Source: Lachnospiraceae bacterium
GTDB lineage: Bacteria > Bacillota > Clostridia > Lachnospirales > Lachnospiraceae
Reading direction: 5' to 3'
DNA: 64,000 nucleotides
Assembly: GCA_022845955.1 (NCBI GenBank)
Contig: AP025576.1
Span: forward strand, 6,572,001 to 6,636,000
A program made the translations under genes and the position numbers. Below, piece by piece: positions 33,457 through 42,054 of the stretch. Each line of letters opens with the position of its first letter. Positions within the stretch are counted from its first letter, which is position 1. Below the pieces are notes generated by a model. It was not told where the DNA came from. It saw nothing but the letters and a program-made list of their open reading frames with translations, and made no database searches.

Positions 33457-34311
33457 ATGAAAGTAAACAGCCGATTCCTGTACGGAATTTTAAGTATTCT
33501 GCTGGCAGCCATCATCGCCTTCATTGCCATTCCGACTGTTACACGGAAAACCAACAGCAAAGTGGAGATTGTACGCATCACAACCGCTTTGGATCGCGGC
33601 GATCCCATTACAGCCAAAGACGTGGAACTGGCGGAGGTTGGCGGCTTTAACCTGCCAGATAACGTGGCAACCAAACTGGAGGATGTGATTGGAACCTATG
33701 CAGCTTCCAGTCTCTATCCGGGAGACTATATTCTCTCCGGAAAGGTCAGCAGCACCCCCTTATCATCTGACCTTACCTTAAACGCAATCCCCGATGGGAT
33801 GGTCGCTATCTCCATCACCGTTCAATCCCTGGCTGCCGGGCTGTCCGATAAGCTGCAGTCTGGGGATATTATCCGCCTGTACCATTATAACGATCTGAGC
33901 GGGACCTTAAATGTAGTGCAGGACATTCCGGAGCTGAAGTTTGTGAAGGTTTTATCCGTCTCCGATTCAAAGGGACTGGACATCGACTACACCAAACAGC
34001 CGGAGGAGGACGAAGAAAGACTCCAGACGGCTACACTCACAGTTCAGGCTACACCCGAACAGGCCATACTGCTCACCCAGTATGAAAATGAAGGAATGCT
34101 GCATGTGGCGCTTATCAGCAGGGGAAACGAAGCTCTTGCCAAGGAGCTGCTTAACCAGCAGGCTGAAATCCTGACACAGCTGTATGAAAATGAAGATGCG
34201 GATGCAGAGTTGAATGTCCCGGAGGAAACGACCGGCGAAACGACAGAAGAAAGCTCTGCTGCGTCTGAAGAAACGACACCGGAGACTGAACCGGAGCAGA
34301 ACAGGAGGTAA
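33457..34311 (+). CDS. cpaB: CpaB/RcpC-like SAF-domain pilus assembly protein
   Basis: A 284-residue protein with one N-terminal membrane helix (about 9-27) and an SAF domain (V-R-I-T-T-A-L-D-R-G-D-P-I-T-A-K-D-V, about 39-56, through G-D-Y-I-L-S-G-K-V). A CpaB/RcpC-type domain follows, then an acidic Glu/Thr-rich tail from about 245. In Tad systems this protein forms part of the periplasmic or wall-side channel. The tail is probably a low-complexity surface segment. AAAGGAGAA precedes the ATG. Confidence 0.85.
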   Translation: MKVNSRFLYGILSILLAAIIAFIAIPTVTRKTNSKVEIVRITTALDRGDPITAKDVELAEVGGFNLPDNVATKLEDVIGTYAASSLYPGDYILSGKVSSTPLSSDLTLNAIPDGMVAISITVQSLAAGLSDKLQSGDIIRLYHYNDLSGTLNVVQDIPELKFVKVLSVSDSKGLDIDYTKQPEEDEERLQTATLTVQATPEQAILLTQYENEGMLHVALISRGNEALAKELLNQQAEILTQLYENEDADAELNVPEETTGETTEESSAASEETTPETEPEQNRR

Positions 34312-34315
34312 TGCC

Positions 34316-35140
34316 ATGTCACAAATTATTACTGTCTGGGGTAATCCCGGTTCCGGAAAATCAATGTTCTGCTGTAACCTGGCAAAAGTCCTCACGGCCG
34401 GAAAAGAGAAGGCCATTATTATCAATGCCGACTCCTCCACTCCCATGCTGCCGGTCTGGATGCCCGACCGCCTGTTTGATGCCTCGGATTCCATCGGCAA
34501 TGTCCTGTCTGCTTTGGAGATTAACACGGCCCTGGTTGCGGAGCGGGTATGTGTTCTGAAGGATTACCCTTTCATTGGCGTGATGGGGTATTCGGCAGGC
34601 GAAACTCCCTTTTCCTATCCGGAGCTGAAGTATGAGAAGATCCGGCAGCTGATCCTGGAGGCCGCAAAGCTGGTGGACTTCATCATTTTGGACTGCAGCT
34701 CCCATGTCATCAACTTTTTTACACCCACAGCGATTGAGGCTTCCGATCTGGCAATCCGGATTCTCACACCGGATCTGCGCGGGGTGAATTACTTAAAAGC
34801 GCACCAGCCGCTGCTCACAGATGCCAAATTTCATTTCGAGGATCATTTAACGTTTGCCGGCATGGCCCGGCCGTTCCATGCCATTGATGAAATGGGACAT
34901 TTAATAGGCTGCCTTGACGGCCTGCTCCCTTACGCCAAAGAAATAGAGCGCTGCGGTACCTCCGGTGAGATGTTTCACGCCCTGGGGTACTGCAATAAAC
35001 ACTATCTCCAGTCCTTAAAACTGGTAAAAGAGCGCCTGCAGCCATCGGAAGAGATGATCCTGCCAGATGACACGGACGGGGAGGAATCCTCATCGGAAGA
35101 TACAGAGGAGGTGGAAACCGATCATGACTTCACTGAATGA
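34316..35140 (+). CDS. tadZ: TadZ/CpaE-like P-loop ATPase
   Basis: A 274-residue ParA/MinD-family protein. The P-loop is G-N-P-G-S-G-K-S at residues 9-16; D-F-I-I-L-D-C-S-S is the Walker B region. TadZ places the Tad machine in the cell. The ATG at 34316 follows AGGAGGT (34303-34309). The C-terminus is a Ser/Glu-rich acidic tail that overlaps the beginning of tadA by 17 bases. No separate receiver domain is present, unlike larger CpaE proteins. Confidence 0.85.
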   Translation: MSQIITVWGNPGSGKSMFCCNLAKVLTAGKEKAIIINADSSTPMLPVWMPDRLFDASDSIGNVLSALEINTALVAERVCVLKDYPFIGVMGYSAGETPFSYPELKYEKIRQLILEAAKLVDFIILDCSSHVINFFTPTAIEASDLAIRILTPDLRGVNYLKAHQPLLTDAKFHFEDHLTFAGMARPFHAIDEMGHLIGCLDGLLPYAKEIERCGTSGEMFHALGYCNKHYLQSLKLVKERLQPSEEMILPDDTDGEESSSEDTEEVETDHDFTE

Positions 35141-36491
35141 GATCTTTTTCAATTCTGCCAAAGCAGAAGGCATGACTTATGAGGATATCCTGGCCGATGT
35201 TCAGCAATACTGCACCACGAATCATGCCAACACCCTCTCTGGAGAAGGGAGCCAGGAGAAGGCGAAAGCACTTCTTCAGGAATTCATCATGCAGTATGTC
35301 ATGAAATGCAACTATGCCGTGGAGGGCCTGAGCTTAGAAGCCCTGAGTGAAAGGCTCTATGAGGATATGGCAGGCTGCTCGTTCCTGAAGCACTGGATTT
35401 ACAAGAAGGGCGTCGAGGAAGTGAATATTAACGCCTATGATGACATCGAAGTTATCATGAGCGGCGGCCGATCCTTAAAAATCCCGGACAAGTTTTTAAG
35501 TCCGCAGCACGCCATTGATGTGATCCGGCGTCTTCTGAGCACCTGCGGAATGGTAATTGATGATACCATGCCGTCCGTGATTGGATTTCTTGATAAAAAT
35601 ATCCGTATCTCTGTGGACAAGACACCGATTGTTGATCCGGAAGTCGGGATCAACGCTTCCATTCGGATTGTGAACCAGCAGTCTGTCTCCAGGGAGAAAC
35701 TGATTGGTTCCGGTTCCGCCACCGGGGAAATGCTGGACTTTCTGACCTGCTGTATCCGGTATGGAGTATCTGTCTGCATTGCCGGCAGCACCGGTTCCGG
35801 CAAAACCACAGTTATGAGCTGGCTGCTCTCCATGGTGCCGGATAACCGGCGCCTCATCACCATTGAAGAGGGAAGCCGTGAGTTTGACCTAATTAAACGG
35901 GACGAAAACGGAAATGCCATTAACAGTGTGGTCCATCTTCTCACCAGGCCCCATGAGAATCCGGCTCTGGATATCGACCAGGATCTGCTTCTGGAGCGTG
36001 TTTTAAGAAAACACCCGGACGTGATTGGCGTTGGCGAGATGCGTTCCGCTAAGGAGGCCCTGTCTGTAGCTGAGAGTTCCCGAACCGGCCATACCGTTGT
36101 CACCACCATCCACTCCAACTCTTCAGAGGCCACCTACCGCAGAATGATGACGCTTGCCAAACGAAAGTATAACATGGCAGACGATATCTTAATGCAGATT
36201 ATGGTAGAAGCCTATCCGATTGTCGTCTTTACAAAGCAGCTGGAGGACGGAAGCCGGAAGGTCATGCAGATTATTGAAGGCGAGGATTATTTAGATGGCC
36301 GTCTGATCTACCGCCCATTATATCAGTTTGATGTCACAGACAATCAGACCGATGCCCAGGGACACATAAAAGTTGTAGGCCGCCACCGGAAATTAGGGTA
36401 CATATCGGAATCGTTGAAGAAACGTTTCCTGGATAACGGTATATCCGCCGCAGAGCTGCAGCCCTTTATCAATCATGAGGAGGAACTATAA
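35124..36491 (+). CDS. tadA: TadA/CpaF secretion ATPase
   Basis: A 455-residue member of the VirB11/TadA family. Walker A is G-S-T-G-S-G-K-T at 221-228, Walker B G-V-G-E-M-R near 302-307, with arginine and histidine box residues around. It is the hexameric motor that drives pilin assembly or retraction. The ATG at 35124 follows GAGGAGGTGG. No other VirB11-type ATPase is seen in the window, so TadA may also serve the T4SS. Confidence 0.92.
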   Translation: MTSLNEIFFNSAKAEGMTYEDILADVQQYCTTNHANTLSGEGSQEKAKALLQEFIMQYVMKCNYAVEGLSLEALSERLYEDMAGCSFLKHWIYKKGVEEVNINAYDDIEVIMSGGRSLKIPDKFLSPQHAIDVIRRLLSTCGMVIDDTMPSVIGFLDKNIRISVDKTPIVDPEVGINASIRIVNQQSVSREKLIGSGSATGEMLDFLTCCIRYGVSVCIAGSTGSGKTTVMSWLLSMVPDNRRLITIEEGSREFDLIKRDENGNAINSVVHLLTRPHENPALDIDQDLLLERVLRKHPDVIGVGEMRSAKEALSVAESSRTGHTVVTTIHSNSSEATYRRMMTLAKRKYNMADDILMQIMVEAYPIVVFTKQLEDGSRKVMQIIEGEDYLDGRLIYRPLYQFDVTDNQTDAQGHIKVVGRHRKLGYISESLKKRFLDNGISAAELQPFINHEEEL

Positions 36492-36492
36492 A

Positions 36493-37413
36493 ATGCTTTG
36501 GATTCAGATTGTCATATTTTTATTGGTGGCAGGCGGGACCATGACTCTGTTAAACGTCAATTTCAAAGACTTTTTTCAGCTTGCCGCCCGTGGAAAACCC
36601 AGCACACTGAAGGACGACCTTGATGCAATACTGGGAAAACCTGCAAAAGGCTTTTTTAACCGGGAAACCGTAGAGATTGAACAGCTCTTAAAGACCACCG
36701 GAAGGGAGGGACGTTTTACCATGGTGAAGCGCCTGTCCCTGATTGGATTTTCTCTGGGAGTGCTTGTTTCCGTTCTCTTCAACAACCTGTTTTTAATCCC
36801 AGTGCTCGGCGCGGGATTTGCTTTTGCACCGGTCTGGTATTTGCGCTCTACCGCCATGATCTATAAGAAACACTTAAACGAGGAGCTGGAAACCGCAATC
36901 TCCGTGGTAACCACCTCCTACCTGCGTACTGGAGATATTTTGAAATCAGTTAAGGAAAATATCCCTTACTTAAATCCACCTATCAAGGGACATTTTGAAG
37001 CGTTCATTATGGAAGCGGAAATCATTAATGCGAACCTGATTTCAGCCCTGAACAGTCTGAAAATGAAGATTCCCAATGTTATCTTCCATGAGTGGTGCAA
37101 CACCTTAATCCAATGCCAGTCGGACCGGAGCATGAAGAATACGCTTACCTTTACCGTTCAGAAATTTTCCGACATGCGTATTATTCAGTCTGAACTGGAG
37201 GCCATCATCAATGAGCCAAAAAAGGAAGCCTTCGCCATGATGTTCCTGGTAGTCTGCAATATACCGCTTTTGTACTTTTTAAATAAGTCCTGGTTTGAGA
37301 CGCTTCTGTTTTCTACACCTGGGAAACTGACACTGGCAATCTGCGGCGGCATTGTGCTCTTCGCGTTCACCAGAATCATGCAGCTGAGTAAACCAATCGA
37401 ATACAAGGGGTGA
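36493..37413 (+). CDS. tadB: TadB-like T2SSF inner-membrane protein
   Basis: A 306-residue membrane protein with a first helix at about 2-20, two helices near 85-125 and two C-terminal helices (about 245-300) around a cytoplasmic T2SSF domain. In Tad systems TadB and TadC form the platform on which TadA turns. The ATG at 36493 follows AGGAGGA and starts 2 bases after the tadA stop. Confidence 0.8.
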   Translation: MLWIQIVIFLLVAGGTMTLLNVNFKDFFQLAARGKPSTLKDDLDAILGKPAKGFFNRETVEIEQLLKTTGREGRFTMVKRLSLIGFSLGVLVSVLFNNLFLIPVLGAGFAFAPVWYLRSTAMIYKKHLNEELETAISVVTTSYLRTGDILKSVKENIPYLNPPIKGHFEAFIMEAEIINANLISALNSLKMKIPNVIFHEWCNTLIQCQSDRSMKNTLTFTVQKFSDMRIIQSELEAIINEPKKEAFAMMFLVVCNIPLLYFLNKSWFETLLFSTPGKLTLAICGGIVLFAFTRIMQLSKPIEYKG

Positions 37414-37418
37414 TATCT

Positions 37419-38297
37419 ATGATCGGACTTTTAATCCTATGTGCGGCGGTTTTTACAGGAATTGGCATATACCATCTTTCCTGCGCGCTCATCGACGTTC
37501 CGACCGCACGGACCTCCAAAACAATGATGCGCGCCAAAAAGCAGACTGGGACCGGAGAAGAAAAGCTGTTTGATGTCTATGTATCAAAACTGGCTGTAGG
37601 TCTGTCCCGCTTTGTTAAACTCGATCCGGTAAAGAAGAACCGCCTTCAGACCACACTGGCAATCGCCGGAATTCATCTGACGCCGGAAAGCTACACTCTG
37701 AAGGCATACATCACAGCCCTGGCCGTCGCATTACCGGCGCTTCCCTGCTTCACCTTTATGCCGCTTTTCGGTTTTCTCCTGCTCGGCCTGGCTGTCATGA
37801 TGTGGTTTGCCACCTATTATGAAGCCTTTGACTATGTAAAAAAGAGAAAGAAAATCATTGAGGCGGAACTGCCGCGCTTTGCGGTTACCATTACACACAA
37901 TCTGGAGAATGACCGGGATGTTGTCAAAATCCTGTCCTCCTACCGCCGTGTGGCAGGTCCGGAGCTGGGGCATGAACTGGACGTAACCATTGCGGATATG
38001 GTGACCGGGAATTATGAAAATGCGTTGCTGCGCTTCCAAAACCGGATTGGCAGCACCATGCTCTCTGATATTATCCGGGGCCTGATCGGGACCCTCCGTG
38101 GTGACGATCAGCAAATGTTTTTTAAGATGCTCACCTTTGATATGCGTCAGATTGAACAAAACAATTTGAAAAAGGAAGCAGCCAAACGCCCCAAACAGAT
38201 GCAGAAATATTCCATGATGATGCTTTTTTGCATTCTGCTCATCTATGTGGTGGTCCTGTCTGTCGAGGTCGTCGGATCTCTGGGATCATTTTTCTAA
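37419..38297 (+). CDS. tadC: TadC-like T2SSF inner-membrane protein
   Basis: A 292-residue partner of TadB: an N-terminal helix, two helices at about 95-130, a cytoplasmic T2SSF-type region with E-L-P-R-F-A-V-T-I-T-H-N-L-E and a C-terminal helix. The start at 37419 follows AAGGGG and overlaps the region just after the tadB stop. Confidence 0.8.
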   Translation: MIGLLILCAAVFTGIGIYHLSCALIDVPTARTSKTMMRAKKQTGTGEEKLFDVYVSKLAVGLSRFVKLDPVKKNRLQTTLAIAGIHLTPESYTLKAYITALAVALPALPCFTFMPLFGFLLLGLAVMMWFATYYEAFDYVKKRKKIIEAELPRFAVTITHNLENDRDVVKILSSYRRVAGPELGHELDVTIADMVTGNYENALLRFQNRIGSTMLSDIIRGLIGTLRGDDQQMFFKMLTFDMRQIEQNNLKKEAAKRPKQMQKYSMMMLFCILLIYVVVLSVEVVGSLGSFF

Positions 38298-38393
38298 CGG
38301 AAAGGAGGGGGAACCGATGTATACCAGTGGCTTTTTATGATAAAAGCTCCCTGGAAATCGCCCATACGGGCAGCCAGCAAAGGAGGATTCACT

Positions 38394-38492
38394 ATGAGAA
38401 AGTTATTCACTATCCCGGCCGTTCTGTTAGTCGTCGGGATCATCACAACTATTTTTATCAGGAGGAAACAAAACTATGAGAAATTTAATTAA
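38394..38492 (+). CDS. Small single-helix membrane peptide
   Basis: A 32-residue peptide beginning M-R-K-L-F-T-I-P-A-V, with one membrane helix and a basic tail. AGGAGGATTC precedes the ATG, and its 3' end overlaps the next start by 17 bases and contains that gene's ribosome binding site. It may couple translation of the Flp-like gene or be a small pilus factor. Confidence 0.45.
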   Translation: MRKLFTIPAVLLVVGIITTIFIRRKQNYEKFN

Positions 38493-38709
38493 CCGCGCCG
38501 CAGCTGCAACAACCTTTACCGTATGGAATACAAAGAGACAGGCCAAAGAAGCGCTCTGCAATGAGCGGGGAGATTTTTACATTTCAGATGGCGTCAAAAT
38601 CATTATTGCAGTCGTACTTGGTGCATTGCTCCTGACAGCGCTCTCCGGAATTTTCAATGACACGGTTATTCCACGGATCACACATGAAATCGAGGCATTA
38701 TTTGGTTAA
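38476..38709 (+). CDS. DUF6133/Flp-like pilin subunit
   Basis: A 77-residue protein: leader with N-E-R-G, then D-F-Y-I-S-D-G-V-K, one membrane helix (about 41-62) and a short tail. The pattern fits DUF6133, a Flp-pilin-like family of Clostridia ICEs, and the size suits the major pilin. Cleavage after the G of E-R-G would expose D-F-Y. The usual Flp G/xxxxEY glutamate is missing, but an acidic residue occurs at +1 and an aromatic at +3 or +4. AGGAGGAAAC precedes the ATG. Confidence 0.7.
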   Translation: MRNLINRAAAATTFTVWNTKRQAKEALCNERGDFYISDGVKIIIAVVLGALLLTALSGIFNDTVIPRITHEIEALFG

Positions 38710-38751
38710 TCGTGGTTCCGAACGCAATCAGGACAGGAAGGAGGTGATTTT

Positions 38752-39099
38752 ATGGCTGAAATCTTAGGTGTGAACTTAAAAACCATCGCTGATTTTATGG
38801 ATGCCGCACAGGGGAATTACCGCAATGCACTCTATATTTCCTGCAATGTCTGTGGCTACAGTAAGGAGTCTCACTGTGGAGATTTTCTGTTTATTGCCGG
38901 TTCGGACGGCTCTCCTATTTTGCTTCCCATATCCGATGCAGAACAGTTCTTCGGGTGCAAAATTGATTATTCTGACTGCAATGGCCGAATAGGAAACCAG
39001 GATTTCCTGCGACTGTACCACAAATGGATCGAGCTTCACACTGTATCCGATCATACATGCCCGTATCATCAGATACTCGATTTACTAAATAGGATTTGA
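38752..39099 (+). CDS. Hypothetical Cys-rich protein ending the Tad operon
   Basis: A 115-residue soluble protein, not recognised. Seven cysteines, including C-N-V-C, H-C-G-D-F and D-H-T-C-P-Y-H, might bind a metal. GGAAGGAGGTGATTT precedes the ATG. It lies 42 bases after the Flp-like gene in the same direction. Confidence 0.55.
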   Translation: MAEILGVNLKTIADFMDAAQGNYRNALYISCNVCGYSKESHCGDFLFIAGSDGSPILLPISDAEQFFGCKIDYSDCNGRIGNQDFLRLYHKWIELHTVSDHTCPYHQILDLLNRI

Positions 39100-39101
39100 A
39101 A

Positions 39102-39257
39102 ATGGTAAATCCTGTAACTTTAGATAAAAATGACATGATTTTTGCTCTCCCTGCGCTGTCTATTTATATCCGGATTTTCTACAATAATAGCAAACAATAC
39201 GTACAGCTTATGTATACTGTAAGTAGTAGAAAGGAGAGGCAGCCTCATGAAACATAA
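39102..39257 (+). CDS. Possible 51-residue protein
   Basis: An open frame fills the gap before the DUF3268 gene and overlaps its start. AGGA at 39091 could be a ribosome binding site. No homology is recognised, and it may be noncoding. Confidence 0.25.
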   Translation: MVNPVTLDKNDMIFALPALSIYIRIFYNNSKQYVQLMYTVSSRKERQPHET

Positions 39258-39657
39258 AAAACGACCGGCTTCTATCAAATGTCCATACTGCGACCGACCA
39301 GCTATACTACGGCCGGCCTCCTATATTTATAAAGATAAAGCGCGGGAAGATTATCTTTACGTCTGCTCCAATTATCCGGAATGCAATTCCTATGTTGGAG
39401 TCCATGCTGGAACCATGATCCCCAAAGGATCACTGGCAAACGGAGATTTAAGGAATAAACGGATTCGCACTCATCAGATTTTCGATAAAATCTGGAAGTC
39501 CAATATCATGAGCCGCAGAAATGCCTACTGCTGGATGAGGGACCGGTTCGGCCTCTCATCGGAACAGGCTCACATCGGCTGTTTCAGTGATTATATGTGT
39601 GACGCTCTGATGGCAGAATGCCGGGCCGTATTAGAAAATAATCAAATCGCCTGTTAG
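39247..39657 (+). CDS. DUF3268 zinc-finger protein
   Basis: A 136-residue protein of the DUF3268 family: C-P-Y-C zinc knuckle at 13-16, Y-V-C-S-N-Y-P-E-C-N-S-Y-V-G-V-H at about 40-55, then a helical domain with R-T-H-Q-I-F-D-K-I-W and H-I-G-C-F. Frequent in phages and ICEs of Firmicutes; the role is unknown, but nucleic-acid binding is likely. GAAAGGAGAGG precedes the ATG. It starts a group with the sigma factor that follows 21 bases later. Confidence 0.85.
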   Translation: MKHKKRPASIKCPYCDRPAILRPASYIYKDKAREDYLYVCSNYPECNSYVGVHAGTMIPKGSLANGDLRNKRIRTHQIFDKIWKSNIMSRRNAYCWMRDRFGLSSEQAHIGCFSDYMCDALMAECRAVLENNQIAC

Positions 39658-39678
39658 CCAGGCAGAAAGGAAAGCGGG

Positions 39679-40254
39679 ATGATTTCTATGACAGAGAAAG
39701 AGCAGGATTTAATCCTTACCCATCTAACATTAGTAGAAAGTCTCATCTATCAGGTTGGATACCAGAAAGGTGTAGTCGGTATGGAATTTGAAGATTTATA
39801 CCAGATTGGCTGCATTGCCCTGTGTAAGGCTGCAGCGCACTACCGGCCGGACCGGGGGGCCACTTTTAAAACCTACGCCTGCAGAGTCATCCGCAACATG
39901 CTTCAGGATCACCGGGAACATGCCAGCTATATTCAAAGCCGTCTCTGTTACCTGGACTCCCCGCTTTCATCCGATGAGGGAGAAAGCTATCTGGATATTA
40001 TCCATGATTCCCAGGAACCGGACGCGTATCTGTCAGAAAAAGAACTTCTGGAGCTGCTGAACCGGGCCAAGAGTAATTACAACGGGATTACCAAAAAAGG
40101 GATAGAGGCCATTGCACTCAAATACCAGGGATACAGCAATGTGGAAATCGCTAACCTCTACCATGTTAAGGCCAACCATATTTCGGCATGGATCTCCCGT
40201 GCGCGGAGCAGGCTGAAGGCAGACTACCCACTGACAGATTTATGCTATTCATAG
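39679..40254 (+). CDS. Sigma-70 family factor
   Basis: A 191-residue sigma factor. Region 2 is at about 8-75 (E-D-L-Y-Q-I-G-C-I-A-L-C-K-A-A, then F-K-T-Y-A-C-R-V-I-R-N), and region 4 at about 135-180 (Y-S-N-V-E-I-A-N-L-Y-H-V, S-R-A-R-S-R-L). It could direct polymerase to ICE promoters. The start is ATG 39679 or 39688; GAAAGGAAAG is upstream. Confidence 0.88.
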   Translation: MISMTEKEQDLILTHLTLVESLIYQVGYQKGVVGMEFEDLYQIGCIALCKAAAHYRPDRGATFKTYACRVIRNMLQDHREHASYIQSRLCYLDSPLSSDEGESYLDIIHDSQEPDAYLSEKELLELLNRAKSNYNGITKKGIEAIALKYQGYSNVEIANLYHVKANHISAWISRARSRLKADYPLTDLCYS

Positions 40255-40265
40255 GAGGATACCAT

Positions 40266-40880
40266 ATGATTACACTATATACTTCCATCGGACATTACTG
40301 GTTAGTATCCGGTAAGAATAACGTGTCCTATCCAGTCATAACCGCCAATGGGAAGGAACACCGGCTGGATACAAAAGAGCTGCTCCTGTGGTCCAGCCTG
40401 ATGTGGAACCTACTCACGTTTGATGAACTGAAAAGCCTCTATGGAGAAAAAGAAGCTGAGCTTCATCTTCTGGATGAACAGGACTTTGAACGGTACTTAA
40501 AGCGCCTGGTTTTTCGAGGACTGGTGACCTCCGGCTGTGGTTACACCGGGTTAGAGGCCCTATGCGACCTGCTGGGATATTTATACATAAAACCGATTAC
40601 AGGTGGAATTGTGGCAAAAATCTATGCGTTTTTCCATCTGATAATGAATCAGCCATTCCGAATGGCCGTCCAGATATTCCGGAAAGAGAAGCTGAATCCA
40701 TGTGAAAAATATGTTTTCCGGTTAAGCAGGAACCGGCGCCTGTCTCCCTCTGAGCTAATTCGGGACATGGAGACACAGAAAATTATTCTTCCTTCCGCCT
40801 CGCCGGACTATCAGCAGACTGTTATTACCGCAATCGCAAACCTGTATTTAAAAAGACTGATTATCTTCGACTGTTTATAG
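40266..40880 (+). CDS. Hypothetical 204-residue protein
   Basis: Not recognised. Soluble and mostly helical; the C-terminal half (L-S-P-S-E-L-I-R-D-M, then L-Y-L-K-R-L-I-I-F) resembles a winged helix. TAGGAGGATACC precedes the ATG at 40266, which starts 12 bases after the sigma factor stop. It may be a regulatory partner of that sigma factor. Confidence 0.5.
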   Translation: MITLYTSIGHYWLVSGKNNVSYPVITANGKEHRLDTKELLLWSSLMWNLLTFDELKSLYGEKEAELHLLDEQDFERYLKRLVFRGLVTSGCGYTGLEALCDLLGYLYIKPITGGIVAKIYAFFHLIMNQPFRMAVQIFRKEKLNPCEKYVFRLSRNRRLSPSELIRDMETQKIILPSASPDYQQTVITAIANLYLKRLIIFDCL

Positions 40881-40890
40881 GAGACTAATT

Positions 40891-41334
40891 ATGATACCTC
40901 CCCCACTTTTCAAGCAGCTGGTTCTTGCCTTACTGGTAGGAACTGGCTGTTTTCTTTTCAGCATACTCTTTTATTTTTGTACTGGAGACTGCATCCTTCT
41001 GATCCTTGGTACCGTTCTCTTCCTGGGCAGCATTAGCAACGGCTTGTCCCTCTATCAGCTCATAAAAAAGAAAACGTATTACTGCCTGGAGGGGATCTGT
41101 ATTTACAGGCAGTATACGCTGAAGAAATATTGCCAGGTACAGATTACCGATGATACCGGAGAAATCTACCACCTGCAGCTTCCCAAAAGCAGCCAGATCC
41201 AGACCGGTCTCCGATACCGGCTGTATTTTAAAAATTCATTTCAAGGAAAAGAGGTTTCCTACCCTCTTTATATTAAGAAGACGCTTCAAACAGAGGCTTT
41301 CCTTGGCCTGGAGCTGCTTGAAAATCAGCATTAA
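40891..41334 (+). CDS. Small membrane protein with two N-terminal helices
   Basis: A 147-residue protein with helices at about 8-30 and 34-56 and a cytoplasmic or wall-side beta-rich domain. Not recognised. TAGGAGAC precedes the ATG. Confidence 0.55.
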   Translation: MIPPPLFKQLVLALLVGTGCFLFSILFYFCTGDCILLILGTVLFLGSISNGLSLYQLIKKKTYYCLEGICIYRQYTLKKYCQVQITDDTGEIYHLQLPKSSQIQTGLRYRLYFKNSFQGKEVSYPLYIKKTLQTEAFLGLELLENQH

Positions 41335-41336
41335 CG

Positions 41337-41385
41337 CAATATATAGAATATTATATTTGACAACATCTATATATTGTGTTAATAT
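41337..41385 (+). promoter_or_regulatory. SSB operon promoter with overlapping inverted repeat
   Basis: TTGACA (41357-41362), 17-base spacer, TAATAT (41380-41385). CAATATATAG (41337-41346) and CTATATATTG (41367-41376) are perfect 10-bp inverted arms, one upstream of -35 and one in the spacer, so a bound repressor would exclude polymerase. The XRE proteins of the element are candidate ligands. Confidence 0.75.
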
Positions 41386-41448
41386 TCTAGTGTGATTGAT
41401 TTTTGTGCATATGCGGCCCCCGCAGCACACGTTGTTTAAGATTGAAAT

Positions 41449-41499
41449 GTGTCAAGGAATCACCCTGATTTTAACAGGGATTCTTTGGCACTTTTTTTT
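41449..41499 (+). terminator. Leader terminator before ssb
   Basis: GTGTCAAGGAATCACCCTG (41449-41467) pairs with CAGGGATTCTTTGGCAC (41475-41491), about 15 bp, followed by eight T. It stands between the promoter and ssb. Confidence 0.8.
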
Positions 41500-41536
41500 A
41501 TTTATAGATATTTTTTTAAGAAAGGAGGAACCAATT

Positions 41537-41959
41537 ATGAACATACTGACGCCCATCTCCACATTCGGAAGGGTAACTGCTGATCTGGAACTTAAAACGA
41601 GCCAGAACGGTAATAACACCCCTTACGTTTCGTTCTCCCTCGCCGTAGACAAAGGCTTTGGAGACAAAGAACATGCCATTTTTCTGCAATGCGTCCTTTA
41701 TGACGAAAAGGCAGAGCGAATGGTAAAGGCTGGCGTTAAAAAAGGGAGCCTGATTTATATTGTCGGCAATCTGGATATCACAGAATACACCAGAGCCGAT
41801 CAGTCAAAGGATCACTCCCCCAAAGTCACGCTTTATGACTGGTGTTACGCACCCACAAGCAAAGCAAAACCAGCAGACAACAACAACGAATCGGAAAGCC
41901 AGGACGGCTTCCTTGATGTGCCTGCTGAAGCTGGAGAGAATGGACTTCCATTTAACTAA
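41537..41959 (+). CDS. ssb: Single-stranded DNA-binding protein
   Basis: A 140-residue OB-fold protein (M-N-I-L-T-P-I-S-T-F-G-R-V; Y-V-S-F-S-L-A-V-D; G-S-L-I-Y-I-V-G-N-L-D) with an acidic tail ending G-L-P-F-N, close to the usual D-D-L-P-F tip that binds partner proteins. It protects transferred single strands in the recipient or during ICE replication. AAAGGAGGAA precedes the ATG at 41537; the upstream TTG frame is rejected. Confidence 0.9.
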   Translation: MNILTPISTFGRVTADLELKTSQNGNNTPYVSFSLAVDKGFGDKEHAIFLQCVLYDEKAERMVKAGVKKGSLIYIVGNLDITEYTRADQSKDHSPKVTLYDWCYAPTSKAKPADNNNESESQDGFLDVPAEAGENGLPFN

Positions 41960-41973
41960 TGTTGAATGGGTAT

Positions 41974-42032
41974 AAGAGGAATTGCTAAGAGACAGGATGA
42001 ATCTGTTTCTAACGCAGTTCCTCTTTTTTTGT
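41974..42032 (+). terminator. Terminator after ssb
   Basis: AAGAGGAATTGC pairs with GCAGTTCCTCTT (42014-42025), followed by seven T. An inner stem AGA.ACAG/CTGT.TCT branches inside. Confidence 0.75.
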
Positions 42033-42054
42033 TTAAGAAAGAAGGGAGAACATC

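Noticed and set aside
41396..41536. Upstream frame extending ssb to 41396
   Set aside because: It covers the leader terminator, while the SSB fold starts at M-N-I-L-T-P after AAAGGAGGAA.
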